Positions 43,696 through 52,947 of a DNA stretch of 64,000 nt are shown here, in pieces. A model generated the notes under the pieces. It was not told the origin of the DNA. It searched no databases and saw only the letters and a list, made by a program, of their open reading frames with translations. A program made the translations under genes and the position numbers. The stretch's first letter is position 1, and every line of letters begins with the position of its first letter. The DNA lies in assembly GCA_964645155.1 (NCBI GenBank), contig CAZYBG010000002.1, positions 1 through 64,000 on the forward strand, read 5' to 3'. The stretch is from CAZYBG01 sp964645155 (GTDB lineage Bacteria; Pseudomonadota; Alphaproteobacteria; Rhodobacterales; Rhodobacteraceae).

Positions 43696-45276
43696 ATGCG
43701 GGATTTCCATCTGCCGGGCCGGTCGCCGGTCTTCGCCGCCAACGGCATGTGCGCGACCTCGCACCCGCTCGCCGCAAGGACGGCGATCGACGTCCTGGCG
43801 GAGGGCGGCAATGCCGTCGATGCCGCGATCGCGGCCGCGGTGCTGCTTGGCTTCTGCGAGCCGCAGATGACGGGGCTCGGGGGCGACTGCTTCGTGCTGG
43901 TCAAGCCTGCGGGAAGCGATGACGTTGTCACGCTCAACGGGTCGGGCCGCGCCCCCGCCGCGCTCGACGCGGCCGCACTGCGCGACCGGGGGCTCGGCCA
44001 GGTTCCGGCCGGCGGGCCGGAGGCCGTGACGATCCCCGGTGCCGTCGATGCCTTCTGCCGGCTGGCCGAGGCGCATGGCCGCTGGGGCCTCGACCGGACG
44101 CTCGCGCCCGCGATCCGCTATGCAGAAGAGGGCGTGCCGGTCGCGCCGCGCGTCGCCTTCGACTGGGCGGAGGCCGCAGGCAGCCTGCAGGGCCGGGCGC
44201 GCGAACGGTTCCTGATCGGTGGCCGCGCCGCCCGTCCGGGCGAGACCTTCCGCGCCGCCGGCCAGGCCGACGTGCTGCGCCGGATCGCGCGCGAGGGGCG
44301 ACCCGCATTCTATGAAGGCGAGGTGGCCGAGGACATGGTGGCGAGCCTCAGGGCCCTCGGCGGCACCCACACGCTTGACGATTTCGCCGCCGCCGAGGCG
44401 ACCTGGGGGCTGCCGGTCGTCGGCGACTATCGCGGGGTCGGTCTTCTGGAGCATCCGCCGAACGGCCAGGGGGCGGCGGCCATCCTGATCGCCAACATCC
44501 TCGCGCATTTCGACATCGCCGGCCTCGATCCCTGGGGTGCCGAGCGCACGCATCTCGAGGCAGAGGCGACCAAGCTCGGCTACGACGCGCGCAACCGCTT
44601 CCTCGCCGACCCCGACCATATGGCGCGGCTCGACCACCTGCTTTCGCCCGACACCGCCGCCGCGCTGGCCCGGCTGATCGATCCCGGGCGGGCAATGGCC
44701 GATCCGCACACAGCCTCCGAGGCGGTGCACCGGGAGACGATCTACATTACCGTCGTCGATCGCGACCGGATGGCGGTGTCGCTGATCTATTCGATCTACC
44801 ACGCGTTCGGCTCCGGGCTTGCAAGCGACCGGTTCGGCATCCTGTTCCACAACCGCGGTGCGGGCTTCACGCTCGAGCCCGGTCATCCCAACGAGGCCGG
44901 CGGCGGCAAGCGACCGCTGCACACGATCATTCCCGCGATGCTCGCCGAGGGCGGCCGGATCACGATGCCGTTCGGCGTCATGGGAGGCGCCTACCAGGCG
45001 ACCGGGCACGCCCGGTTCGTCGCCAACGTCGTCGACTTCGGCATGGACCCGCAGACCGCGATCGACGGGCCGCGCGCGTTCTGGGACGCGGGCGAACTGA
45101 AGGTCGAGCGCGGCTATGCGCCCGAGGTCCAGCAGGCGCTGGCCGATCTCGGCCACCGGGTGGCAGTGCCCGAGGGCGCGATCGGCGGGGCGCAGGCGAT
45201 CCGCATCGACCACGGATCGGGGGTTCTGGAAGGCGGATCGGACCCGCGGAAGGATGGCTGCGCACTCGGCTACTAG
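43696..45276 (+). CDS. Gamma-glutamyltransferase-family hydrolase
   Basis: 526 residues of the Ntn-hydrolase gamma-glutamyltransferase family (YwrD-like cytoplasmic form, no signal peptide). The large subunit starts MCATSHPLAARTAIDVL and continues GGNAVDAAIAAA. The expected self-cleavage nucleophile is Thr348 in RETIYITVVDRDRMAVSLIY, followed by GSGLASDRFGILFHNRG; this is the shorter branch lacking the classical TTH motif. GKRPLHTIIPAM and PFGVMGGAYQATGH are also conserved. It acts on glutathione or other gamma-glutamyl compounds. GGGAG ribosome site. Confidence 0.92.
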   Translation: MRDFHLPGRSPVFAANGMCATSHPLAARTAIDVLAEGGNAVDAAIAAAVLLGFCEPQMTGLGGDCFVLVKPAGSDDVVTLNGSGRAPAALDAAALRDRGLGQVPAGGPEAVTIPGAVDAFCRLAEAHGRWGLDRTLAPAIRYAEEGVPVAPRVAFDWAEAAGSLQGRARERFLIGGRAARPGETFRAAGQADVLRRIAREGRPAFYEGEVAEDMVASLRALGGTHTLDDFAAAEATWGLPVVGDYRGVGLLEHPPNGQGAAAILIANILAHFDIAGLDPWGAERTHLEAEATKLGYDARNRFLADPDHMARLDHLLSPDTAAALARLIDPGRAMADPHTASEAVHRETIYITVVDRDRMAVSLIYSIYHAFGSGLASDRFGILFHNRGAGFTLEPGHPNEAGGGKRPLHTIIPAMLAEGGRITMPFGVMGGAYQATGHARFVANVVDFGMDPQTAIDGPRAFWDAGELKVERGYAPEVQQALADLGHRVAVPEGAIGGAQAIRIDHGSGVLEGGSDPRKDGCALGY

Positions 45277-45288
45277 CGACAGGCCCCG

Positions 45289-45356
45289 GCCCGCCATCCT
45301 GCGCCCCGGCGCGGCCGCCCTTGTCGCCGGCTCCGTCAGGGCGCAGGATGGCGGGC
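45289..45356. repeat. Perfect 18-bp inverted repeat (45289-45306 / 45339-45356)
   Basis: The 18 bases at 45289-45306 are the exact reverse complement of 45339-45356, enclosing 32 bases. It begins 12 nt after the GGT-family stop and could act as its terminator, but the long arms and large loop look more like a dispersed palindromic element. No T-run follows. Confidence 0.7.
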
Positions 45357-45446
45357 GCCGTTCGCCCCGCCCGTCCGCGGCCGGGTGCCGCCATCGTCCG
45401 GCCGTCGACCAAGCATCGGGTCCCGGGTCCGCGCCCTGACCGGCGT

Positions 45447-45460
45447 TTGCGCCAGGTCAA
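45447..45460 (+). promoter_or_regulatory. FNR/FnrL-type box ahead of the universal stress protein gene
   Basis: TTGCGCCAGGTCAA matches the FnrL pattern TTGNN-N4-NTCAA in 7 of the key positions. Centred at 45453, it would place a class II promoter start near 45495 and leave the AAAGGAGGGG ribosome site intact. Usp genes are known FnrL targets in Rhodobacter. Confidence 0.55.
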
Positions 45461-45516
45461 GGCGGCCGCCGCGTGCGGAACCGAGGATGGGCGCAACCAC
45501 CAAAGGAGGGGCCGAC

Positions 45517-46356
45517 ATGTCCTACAAGACCATTCTGACGATCGTCACCAACGACGCGACCGCGCCGCAGGCGCTTGCAGCGGCAACGGCGGTCGCGCGG
45601 CGCGAGGCGGGCCATCTCGACATCCTCTGCATCGGGATCGACCGGACCCAGACGGGCTACTACTACGCCGGCGCCAACGCGCTGATCCTTCAGGAGACGC
45701 TGGAGCGCGCCCAGACCGACGCGGAGGCGCTCGGCAAGCTGGTGAAGGAACGGATGCGCGCCGAGGACATCGCCTGGGGGGTCGAGACGGCGGTCGCGCA
45801 GATCGCGGGGCTGACCCGGCTGGTCGCCGAACATGCGCAGTTCGCCGACCTCGTCGTCCTGCCCCGGCCCTACGGCAAGGAGCGCGGGATCGAGGACGAG
45901 GCTGCCATCGAGGCGGCGATGTTCGAGGGCCAGGCGCCGGTGCTGGTCGTGCCGGAAGACGGGCTGTCCGCCACGTTCGGTCGCCGCATCGTGGTGGCCT
46001 GGAACGAGAGCGCCGAGGCGCTCGCGGCCGTGCGCGCGGCGATGCCGCTGCTCGCGGCGGCCGAACTCGTCGACATCGTGGTGGTCGACCCGCCGCGGCA
46101 CGGGCCCGACCGGTCCGACCCCGGCGGCCGGCTGAGCCAGATGATCGCCCGGCACGGCGCACGGGCCGAGGTCTCGGTGCTCGCCCGCACGATGCCGCGG
46201 GTGTCCGACGTGATCCGCCGGCACGTCGCCGACCGCAGCGCCGATCTGGTGGTGATGGGCGCCTACGGGCATTCGCGCTTCCGCGAGGCGATTCTCGGCG
46301 GCGCCACGCGCCATATGCTCGAGACGGCCGAGGTTCCGGTTCTCCTCGCGCACTGA
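45517..46356 (+). CDS. Tandem-domain universal stress protein
   Basis: 279 residues with two UspA folds. The second (about 155-279) has the ATP-binding loop GAYGHSRFREAILGGATRHML (G-x2-G-x9-G-S/T type); the first is divergent and begins YKTILTIVTNDATAPQALAA. A strong AAAGGAGGGG ribosome site precedes the ATG at 45517. A good FNR-type box upstream suggests induction under low oxygen. It probably contributes to survival during anaerobic or starvation shifts. Confidence 0.9.
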   Translation: MSYKTILTIVTNDATAPQALAAATAVARREAGHLDILCIGIDRTQTGYYYAGANALILQETLERAQTDAEALGKLVKERMRAEDIAWGVETAVAQIAGLTRLVAEHAQFADLVVLPRPYGKERGIEDEAAIEAAMFEGQAPVLVVPEDGLSATFGRRIVVAWNESAEALAAVRAAMPLLAAAELVDIVVVDPPRHGPDRSDPGGRLSQMIARHGARAEVSVLARTMPRVSDVIRRHVADRSADLVVMGAYGHSRFREAILGGATRHMLETAEVPVLLAH

Positions 46357-46365
46357 GGGCGCGCG

Positions 46366-47253
46366 TCAGCGGCTGCCGGCAACGTCCTTGTGCACGATCA
46401 CGTCGGCCTGCGGATAGGCATCGATGATCCTGCGCCGAAGCTGCGCGCCGATCTCGTGCGCCTCGCGCAGGGTCTGGTCGCCGTCGAGTTCGATATGGAT
46501 GTTGACGAAGACGGTCGAACCCGCGGTCCGCGTCTTCAGGTCGTGGAAGCCGCGCACCCCGGGATGCGCGCGCGCGATGGCGGCGATGCCCTCGATCAGC
46601 GCGGGGCTCGCGCTGCGATCCATCAGGGCATCCCAGGCGCCGCGGAAGATCGACACGGCACCGACCGCGAGCATCAGCGCGGCGCCGAGGGCGACGACGC
46701 TGTCGACCTGGTAGAGCCCGAACCGCGCCGACATCCAGAGGGAAAGGATGGCGCCGATATTGGGCAGCAGGTCGCCGAGGTAGTGGAGCGAATCCGCGCG
46801 CACCACGCGGCTTCCGGTCCGCCGCGCGACGCGGCGCTGCCAGAGGACGAGGCCCACTGTCAGCGCGATCGACACGGTCATGGCCGCGATCCCGGCACCC
46901 TGCGCGGCAAGCGGGTCCGGCGCGTCGGAGAGCAGGCGGCGCACTGCCGCCCAGGCGATGACCGCCGCCGAGGCGAGAACGAAGAGCGACTGGCCGAGCG
47001 CTGCGAGGTCTTCGGCCGAGGTGTGGCCGAAGGCGTGATCCTCGTCGGCGGGGCGCGAGGCATAGATCAGCGCCGCGAGCCCGCCGAGCGACACCATGAG
47101 GTCCATCGCGCTGTCGGCGAGCGAGGCCGCGATCGACAGCGCGCCGGTCTCGCCCAGCGCCCAGAGTTTCAGGGCGACAAGCGTGAGCGCGACGACGACC
47201 GATGCCGTGCCGGCGGAGAGGTTGAGGCGGGTCGAGGCGGGGGGAACGGGCAA
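46366..47253 (-). CDS. Cation diffusion facilitator (CDF) metal exporter
   Basis: 295 residues, six membrane helices and a cytoplasmic C-terminal domain, like FieF/YiiP exporters of Zn, Fe or Cd. Metal sites are ADSAMDLM in TM2, HAFGHTSAEDL after it, and ADSLHYLGDLLPN in TM5; the C-terminal domain has VRGFHDLKTRTAG and VFVNIHIELDG. No ATG fits: the TTG at 47253 follows GGAG and gives a normal length, whereas the ATG further upstream would run into the SH3 gene. Confidence 0.9.
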   Translation of the reverse strand: MPVPPASTRLNLSAGTASVVVALTLVALKLWALGETGALSIAASLADSAMDLMVSLGGLAALIYASRPADEDHAFGHTSAEDLAALGQSLFVLASAAVIAWAAVRRLLSDAPDPLAAQGAGIAAMTVSIALTVGLVLWQRRVARRTGSRVVRADSLHYLGDLLPNIGAILSLWMSARFGLYQVDSVVALGAALMLAVGAVSIFRGAWDALMDRSASPALIEGIAAIARAHPGVRGFHDLKTRTAGSTVFVNIHIELDGDQTLREAHEIGAQLRRRIIDAYPQADVIVHKDVAGSR

Positions 47254-47323
47254 GGCGCGACTCCGGCCGGACCTGGACCGCCCGAGCCCTAGCGCCGGAT
47301 GGCCGCGCGTGCAAGCGGCCGCG

Positions 47324-47821
47324 TCAGTCCCTGACCTCGCCCGCCGCCACGCCCCACAGGGTCGCGGTCTCGGCCCAGCCGCGGGCACCGTCGGCGGCCA
47401 GCCGGCACCAGCCCGGCACGCATTCGCCGAGCCGGGCGATCACGCCGGCCTCGGCATAGGCGTTGACCGGCGCCGCCGCCTCGGGCCGGGCGCGGAGCGG
47501 CGTCATGTCGACGTCGACAAGCACCGTGCGCACACCCGAAAGGAGCGTGTAATGCACCCATCCCCCGGCCCCGTCGCGATCGGCGACACGCCGCCAGTGC
47601 GAGTACTCCGCCACGATCTGGAGCGGCATGTCGCGCCGCCGGAACACCCAGTCGATCCGGTGGTCGGTTCCCGGGCCGCGGCGCGCATTGGCCTCGTCGG
47701 CCTTGAGCGAGACGAACCGCGGCAGCGGCAGGTTGGTAACTGGCCCGCGCTCCTCTGCCGCCGCTACATTCGCCGCGAACAAAAGGAGGAGGACACCCGC
47801 AAGGGCCATGCGTCTCATCAT
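47324..47821 (-). CDS. Secreted bacterial SH3-domain protein
   Basis: A 165-residue exported protein. The signal peptide is about residues 1-24 (LLLLFAANVAAAEE). Two SH3-like repeats follow: about 38-98 (FVSLKADEANARRGPGTDHR, WVFRRRDMPLQIVAEYSHWR) and about 105-160, the latter partial. Such proteins bind murein or receptors in the periplasm. ATG choices are 47821, 47818 and 47809. The region up to the divergent dehydrogenase contains no clear promoter. Function unknown. Confidence 0.88.
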   Translation of the reverse strand: MMRRMALAGVLLLLFAANVAAAEERGPVTNLPLPRFVSLKADEANARRGPGTDHRIDWVFRRRDMPLQIVAEYSHWRRVADRDGAGGWVHYTLLSGVRTVLVDVDMTPLRARPEAAAPVNAYAEAGVIARLGECVPGWCRLAADGARGWAETATLWGVAAGEVRD

Positions 47822-47948
47822 CTGATCCGGCTGCCGCCCGTTCTGGTAATCTTGTTGCTCGACCGCTCGCGCGGGGTTCTTGTGCGCGCCCCCTGCATGC
47901 GCCACTTTGCCAGCCGGAGCCCGGCCCGAAAAGAGGGGGAGCGCAGGA

Positions 47949-48935
47949 ATGCCCGGACAGCGGCTCAGTGTTGTCGTGACGCGACGGTTGCCCGAGGCCG
48001 TCGAGACGCGCATGACCGAGCTGTTCGACGTGACGCTAAGCCCCGACGACCGGCCGATGCCGCGCGAGGATCTGGTCGCGGCGATGCGGCGCGCCGACGT
48101 GCTCGTGCCGACGGTGACCGATACGATCGACGCCGCGATGCTGGCGCAGGCTGGCGAACGGCTGAAGCTGATCGCGAGCTTCGGCGCGGGCTTCGACCAT
48201 ATCGACGTCACGACCGCCCGGCAGCGCGGCGTCCTCGTCACGAACACGCCGGGGGTCGTGACCGAGGACACCGCAGACATGGCGATGGCGCTGATCCTTG
48301 CCGTCACCCGGCGGATCCCGGAGGGGCTGGCCGTCATGCAGGCAGCGTCCTGGAGCGGCTGGGCGCCGACCGCGTTCCTCGGCGGGCGGCTCGGCGGGCG
48401 GCGGCTCGGCATCCTCGGGATGGGGCGGATCGGGCAGGCGGTGGCGCGCCGGGCGCTGGCCTTCGGCATGCAGGTCCACTACCACAACCGCCGCCGGCTG
48501 CACCCCGAGGTCGAGGCCGAGCTGCAAGCGACCTGGTGGGAAAGCCTCGACCAGATGGTAAGCCGGATCGACATCCTGTCGATCAACTGCCCGCACACGC
48601 CCGCCACCTTCCACCTGATGAACGCCCGCCGGCTCAAGCTGATGAAGCCCTCGGCGGTGATCGTGAACACCTCCCGCGGCGAGGTGATCGACGAGAACGC
48701 CCTGACGCGGATGCTGCGCGCGGGCGAGATCGCCGGCGCCGGCCTCGACGTGTTCGAGCGCGGCCACGAGATCAACCCGCGGCTCCGCGCGCTCGACAAC
48801 GTGGTGCTCCTGCCGCATATGGGCTCGGCCACTGTCGAGGGCCGGATCGAGATGGGCGAGAAGGTGATCGTCAACATCAAGACCTTCGCCGATGGCCACC
48901 GGCCTCCCGATCTGGTCGTGCCGAGTATGCTGTAG
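47949..48935 (+). CDS. D-2-hydroxyacid dehydrogenase (glyoxylate/hydroxypyruvate reductase-like)
   Basis: 328 residues of the formate/glycerate dehydrogenase fold. NAD(P) motif GILGMGRIGQAVARRAL (GxGxxG), catalytic Arg in VNTSRGEVIDE, and the His in LLPHMGSATVEGR. ASFGAGFDHIDV near residue 78 is the substrate-loop signature. It probably reduces glyoxylate or hydroxypyruvate, or oxidises D-glycerate. The GGGGGAGCGCAGGA region precedes the ATG. It stands alone, followed by the RTX gene after about 100 nt. Confidence 0.92.
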   Translation: MPGQRLSVVVTRRLPEAVETRMTELFDVTLSPDDRPMPREDLVAAMRRADVLVPTVTDTIDAAMLAQAGERLKLIASFGAGFDHIDVTTARQRGVLVTNTPGVVTEDTADMAMALILAVTRRIPEGLAVMQAASWSGWAPTAFLGGRLGGRRLGILGMGRIGQAVARRALAFGMQVHYHNRRRLHPEVEAELQATWWESLDQMVSRIDILSINCPHTPATFHLMNARRLKLMKPSAVIVNTSRGEVIDENALTRMLRAGEIAGAGLDVFERGHEINPRLRALDNVVLLPHMGSATVEGRIEMGEKVIVNIKTFADGHRPPDLVVPSML

Positions 48936-49038
48936 GCCGCCGCTGCATCGCTAAAGTCCACGGCATCGGTCACCGGACCGCCACCATCCGTTAAACGCTT
49001 CTTTCACACTCGGCTTCATCCTCGGCCCCGGGGAATAG

Positions 49039-51606
49039 GTGTGGTTTCGGGGGCGTGGCGTGGTGGCGTTGACGCATGCGACGAACGTTTCGGGCGGTGC
49101 GTCGGCCTATCTGGCCGGCGTCACCGACCTTCAGGTCGTCATGACTGCCGGCGGCCCGGTGCTGCATGCGCTGAGCCGCGCGCATGCCGGCATCGCAACG
49201 CTGGGCCTCACGCCGCAGGGCTTGCTGGGGCTCAGCGGGCAGACGGCGTTTCCGGCGGCAGTCACGTCGGATGCCATGCTGGCGTCGGTGACACTGGGGC
49301 AGACGGCCTATCTCCTCTCGTCGGCGCAATCGGGCAACACGCTCGCCGGCTTCACGCTTCAGGCCTCGGGTGCCGTCGGTCCGGCGGTTTCGCTGCCCGG
49401 CGGCGGCGGCATCGCCGACGAGGCGCCGGTGATCGCGGCGGCCGTCGTGGGCGGCAAGACGTTCCTCGTCTCTGGCGGTCTCGACAGCGCGGGCCTGATG
49501 GTGCACGAGCTCGGGCCGGACCTTGCCCTGACGCCAGTCGCGACCGCGCCCGACACCGGCGCGACCTACGCCGCCGACATAGCCGACATCGTGGTGGTCC
49601 AGCGCGGCGGGACCACCTTCGTCCTGGTCGCATCGCCGGGCGAGGACGGGGTCGGCAGCTACCGGCTCGACACCAGCGGCGGGCTGACCCCGGTTCAGGG
49701 GCTGGGGGGTCCCGCCGCACCGCCGCTTGCCACGCCGACCGACATCGCCGTGATCGACCTCGCCGGGCGGAGCTATGCGGTCATCGCCGCGGCCGGCAAC
49801 GGAACGCTGACCGTGGTCGAGGTTCTCGACGACGGCCGGATGATCGCGACCGATCAGGTGATGGACACGCTCGGCACCCGCTTCGCCGCGGTTGGCGTGG
49901 TCGAGGCCATCGTCGTCGACGGGCGCGCCTTCGTGGTCGCGGGCGGCGCCGATGACGGGATCACGGTGTTCGAGCTTCTGCCGGGCGGGCGCCTCGTCCA
50001 CACCACAACCTTTGCCGATACCGCCGGCACCACGCTGCAGAACGTCAGCGCGCTGGCGCTGGCCGTCGTCGGCGGCGAGGTCCATGTCTTTGCGACGAGC
50101 GAGACCGAACCCGGCGTGACCCAGTTCGTCCTCGACCCTGGCCCGACCGGCTTGCGCACCATCGGCGGGGACGGCGCCGACACCCTGACCGGGACCGCGG
50201 GCGACGACATCCTGATTGGCGGCGGCGGCAACGACATGCTGAGCGGCGGGGCCGGCCGCGACATCCTCGTCGATGGCGCGGGCAGCGACAGCCTGCGCGG
50301 CGGCGCGGGGGCCGACCTTTTCGTCCTCACGCCCGACGGCGAGGTCGACACGATCCTTGATTTCGAACCGGGGATCGACCGGCTCGACCTGTCCGCCTTC
50401 TTCATGCTGTACAGTGCGGCGCAGCTGCAGATCGTCGCCACGGCGACCGGCGCCGAGATCCGCTTCGGCGACGAGGTGATCGTGGTGCAGAGCGCCTCGG
50501 GAGACCCGATCGCGCCGGCGACCTTCACCACCGCAACGGTGATCGACATGCCGCGCGTTCATTCGCCGACGATCTGGCTGCCACGCTTCTTCGCCGGTAC
50601 GCCCGACCACGACGTGCTGGAGGGCGGCCCGCTGGGCGACGGGATCTCCGGGGGCGCGGGCGACGACACCATCTTCGGTGGCGGCGGCGACGACCTGCTC
50701 CGCGGCGAGGACGGGGCCGACCGGATCAATGCGGGCGAGGGCAACGACACGCTGCACGGCGGCACCGGCGGCGACTTCCTGATCGGGGCGGGCGGCGCCG
50801 ACATCCTGTGGGGCGAGGATGGCAACGATCGCCTTTATGGCGGCACCGGCGACGACACGCTCGACGGCGGCCGCGGCAGCGACGAGGTGTTTGGCGAGGA
50901 AGGCCACGACCTGCTCTACGGCGACGACGGCTTCGACTACCTGGCCGGCGGCGCCGGCAACGACACGCTCTGGGGCGGCAACGGCAACGACCGGCTGCTC
51001 GGCGGCAACGACAACGACCAGCTCTGGGGCGGGCCGGGCAACGACACGCTGTGGGGCGGCCCCTCGGGCAACGACATCCTGCGCGGCGAGGACGGCGACG
51101 ACTGGCTCTACGGCGAGTCGGGCGCCGACTGGCTCCACGGCGGCGCCGGCCATGACCGGCTGTTCGGCGGCAACGGCCTCGACACGCTGATCGGCGCCGA
51201 CGGCAACGACACCCTCGACGGCGGGCTGCACGACGACCAGCTCTTCGGCGGATCGGGCGACGACCTGCTGATCGGCGGCGAGGGGGCCGACAGGCTCGCT
51301 GGCGAGGCGGGCGCCGACACGCTCGACGGCGGGGCCGGCGACGACTGGCTGGCCGGCGGCGACGGGGCCGACACCTTCGTCTTCCTGCCCGGCGGCGGCC
51401 GCGACACGATCGCCGACTTCGATCCCGCCGGCGGCGACGTGATCGACCTTCGCGCGATCGACGCGGTGGCCGACTGGAACGACCTTGCCGCCCACCACCT
51501 CGCGCAGACGGCCGGGGGCGCGCTCATCACGCTCAGCGCAACCGACAGCATCCTTCTGGCCGGCGTCGGCGCGGCGGCGCTTGATCCGGGCGACTTCCTG
51601 TTCTGA
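49039..51606 (+). CDS. Large RTX (hemolysin-type Ca-binding) secreted protein
   Basis: 855 residues, no signal peptide, as expected for type I secretion. Residues about 1-370 are a Val/Ala/Gly-rich beta region, possibly a propeller of repeated TDIAVIDLAGRSYAVIAAAG-like units. RTX nonapeptides (GGxGxDxLx) occur in two blocks, about 375-430 and 519-790. The C-terminus ends FDPAGGDVIDL...DPGDFLF, typical of secretion signals in the family. The start is uncertain: GTG at 49039, 49060 or 49063. No T1SS genes are adjacent. Probably a surface or matrix protein. Confidence 0.9.
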   Translation: MWFRGRGVVALTHATNVSGGASAYLAGVTDLQVVMTAGGPVLHALSRAHAGIATLGLTPQGLLGLSGQTAFPAAVTSDAMLASVTLGQTAYLLSSAQSGNTLAGFTLQASGAVGPAVSLPGGGGIADEAPVIAAAVVGGKTFLVSGGLDSAGLMVHELGPDLALTPVATAPDTGATYAADIADIVVVQRGGTTFVLVASPGEDGVGSYRLDTSGGLTPVQGLGGPAAPPLATPTDIAVIDLAGRSYAVIAAAGNGTLTVVEVLDDGRMIATDQVMDTLGTRFAAVGVVEAIVVDGRAFVVAGGADDGITVFELLPGGRLVHTTTFADTAGTTLQNVSALALAVVGGEVHVFATSETEPGVTQFVLDPGPTGLRTIGGDGADTLTGTAGDDILIGGGGNDMLSGGAGRDILVDGAGSDSLRGGAGADLFVLTPDGEVDTILDFEPGIDRLDLSAFFMLYSAAQLQIVATATGAEIRFGDEVIVVQSASGDPIAPATFTTATVIDMPRVHSPTIWLPRFFAGTPDHDVLEGGPLGDGISGGAGDDTIFGGGGDDLLRGEDGADRINAGEGNDTLHGGTGGDFLIGAGGADILWGEDGNDRLYGGTGDDTLDGGRGSDEVFGEEGHDLLYGDDGFDYLAGGAGNDTLWGGNGNDRLLGGNDNDQLWGGPGNDTLWGGPSGNDILRGEDGDDWLYGESGADWLHGGAGHDRLFGGNGLDTLIGADGNDTLDGGLHDDQLFGGSGDDLLIGGEGADRLAGEAGADTLDGGAGDDWLAGGDGADTFVFLPGGGRDTIADFDPAGGDVIDLRAIDAVADWNDLAAHHLAQTAGGALITLSATDSILLAGVGAAALDPGDFLF

Positions 51607-51620
51607 GCGGTGCGAACGGT

Positions 51621-51631
51621 TTGGTTACCAA
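51621..51631. promoter_or_regulatory. 11-base palindrome before the RgpF-like gene
   Basis: TTGGT-T-ACCAA: a perfect 5-1-5 palindrome, 50 nt ahead of the RgpF-like gene and 15 nt after the RTX stop. It resembles LacI/GntR half-sites. A candidate operator only. Confidence 0.3.
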
Positions 51632-51680
51632 TCGCCCCTAGCGTCGCCCGGGAAAAGGCGCGGCCAGAACGGAGCATGCG

Positions 51681-52946
51681 ATGCGCGGTATTCTCACCCG
51701 GGTTCAGACGGCGCTGCTCTACCCGAGGGCCTACGCAACGGTATTCGCGCAGTCCGAGCTCCAGCGCCTGCGCAGCCGCGGCAAGGCCCCGATGGTCCAT
51801 GTCGAGGCGCCCTATGCCGGCCAGCCGATCCTCCTCCTCGCGCTCTACGAGAAGGGCGTGCTGCGCCCCGACATCCGGCGCCTCGTCGCGACGGCGAAGG
51901 CGGCGGGGCTCTACGTCCTGGCGGTCAACACCCAGCGCCTCGCCGACCCGGCGAGCCTCGCCGGCATCATCGACTGCTATGTCGAGCGGTTCAATTTCGG
52001 TCGCGACTTCGGCAGCTACCGCTGCGGCTTCCTGCACATCTACGGGCGGGGCTGGCACGAGCGCTGCCCGCGGCTCCTCATGCTGAACGACAGTGTCTTC
52101 TACGCCGGCGCCCCGCTCGGCGCCTTTCTCGCCGACCTGCTCGATGATCCGGGCGAGGCCGTCGGCGCGACCGAGAACTTCGAGATCGACCACCACCTCG
52201 GGTCGTTCTGCCTGGCCATCGCCGGCCGGATCCTGCGCGACGCGCGCTTCCGCCGCTACTGGCGCCGCTACCGGCTGAGCGACGTGCGCCCCGAGGTGAT
52301 CCGCCGGGGCGAGATGGGGCTCTCGCGGCTTCTCAAGCGCTGCGTCTTGTCGCCCGACGCGTTCCGGGCGCTCTACGACGCCCGCCGCGTGCTCGATGCC
52401 CTCGCCGGGGACGACGCGCTGGTCGACTTCGCGTTCCGCAACGCGCGCGATTCCGGCTTGGTGGACTGGCGGCGCGCCTCGGCGATCGCGGTGGCCGACG
52501 CGTTCGGCCGCGAGCACATCGCCGATCCCTACGCCTCCGACAAGATCGAGCTCACGGTCGGCGGCAATTCTGGGGAGATGCGCAACCGCCATCATGTCGC
52601 CGACGTCGCGGGCGCCCGCGCCTATCTCGAGGCGCATCTGGTGCCGGGCCAGTCGGTGCCGGCCGACGCGCTCAATGATCGCGCGGTCGCGCATCTTCTC
52701 GAGGTGTTCCTGCAGGGCAGCCAGATCCACCAGAACGCGGTGCTGCTGCTAAGGCTCGGCCTGCCGATCGTGAAGCTCGACGGGATGTTCCGGGGCATGT
52801 TCTCGACGCTGGACCTGCGCCGCCTGCTGCGCCTCCTTCCGGCCGACGAGGCGGCCGAACTGGCGCGCCAGTTGCTCGAACGGCCGTTCGGCGGCGCGAC
52901 GCTCATCGGGTGGAAGCGCGCGGCCTTCTTCCGGGGGCTGATCTGA
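51681..52946 (+). CDS. RgpF-like (rhamnan synthesis F family) protein
   Basis: 421 residues resembling RgpF-type polysaccharide synthesis proteins. Recognisable are APMVHVEAPYAGQPILLLA, ERFNFGRDFGSYRCGFLHIY, PRLLMLNDSVFYAGAPLGAF and the acidic ENFEIDHHLGSFCLAI segment. The N-terminal half is a GT-A-like fold; the C-terminal 200 residues are an uncharacterised helical region. It lies between the RTX gene and a sulfotransferase (1-nt spacing), suggesting a sulfated cell-surface polymer. The acceptor is unknown. Confidence 0.82.
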   Translation: MRGILTRVQTALLYPRAYATVFAQSELQRLRSRGKAPMVHVEAPYAGQPILLLALYEKGVLRPDIRRLVATAKAAGLYVLAVNTQRLADPASLAGIIDCYVERFNFGRDFGSYRCGFLHIYGRGWHERCPRLLMLNDSVFYAGAPLGAFLADLLDDPGEAVGATENFEIDHHLGSFCLAIAGRILRDARFRRYWRRYRLSDVRPEVIRRGEMGLSRLLKRCVLSPDAFRALYDARRVLDALAGDDALVDFAFRNARDSGLVDWRRASAIAVADAFGREHIADPYASDKIELTVGGNSGEMRNRHHVADVAGARAYLEAHLVPGQSVPADALNDRAVAHLLEVFLQGSQIHQNAVLLLRLGLPIVKLDGMFRGMFSTLDLRRLLRLLPADEAAELARQLLERPFGGATLIGWKRAAFFRGLI

Positions 52947-52947
52947 C

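Noticed and set aside
50164..51420. Direct DNA repeats resembling a CRISPR or VNTR array
   Set aside because: They are the codon-level repeats of RTX nonapeptides in one coding frame, with no constant repeat-spacer structure.
48991..51498. An 835-residue minus-strand frame across the RTX gene
   Set aside because: It is the mirror of the Gly/Asp-rich repeats (Val/Ala/Pro-rich repeats); it is not a real repeat protein.
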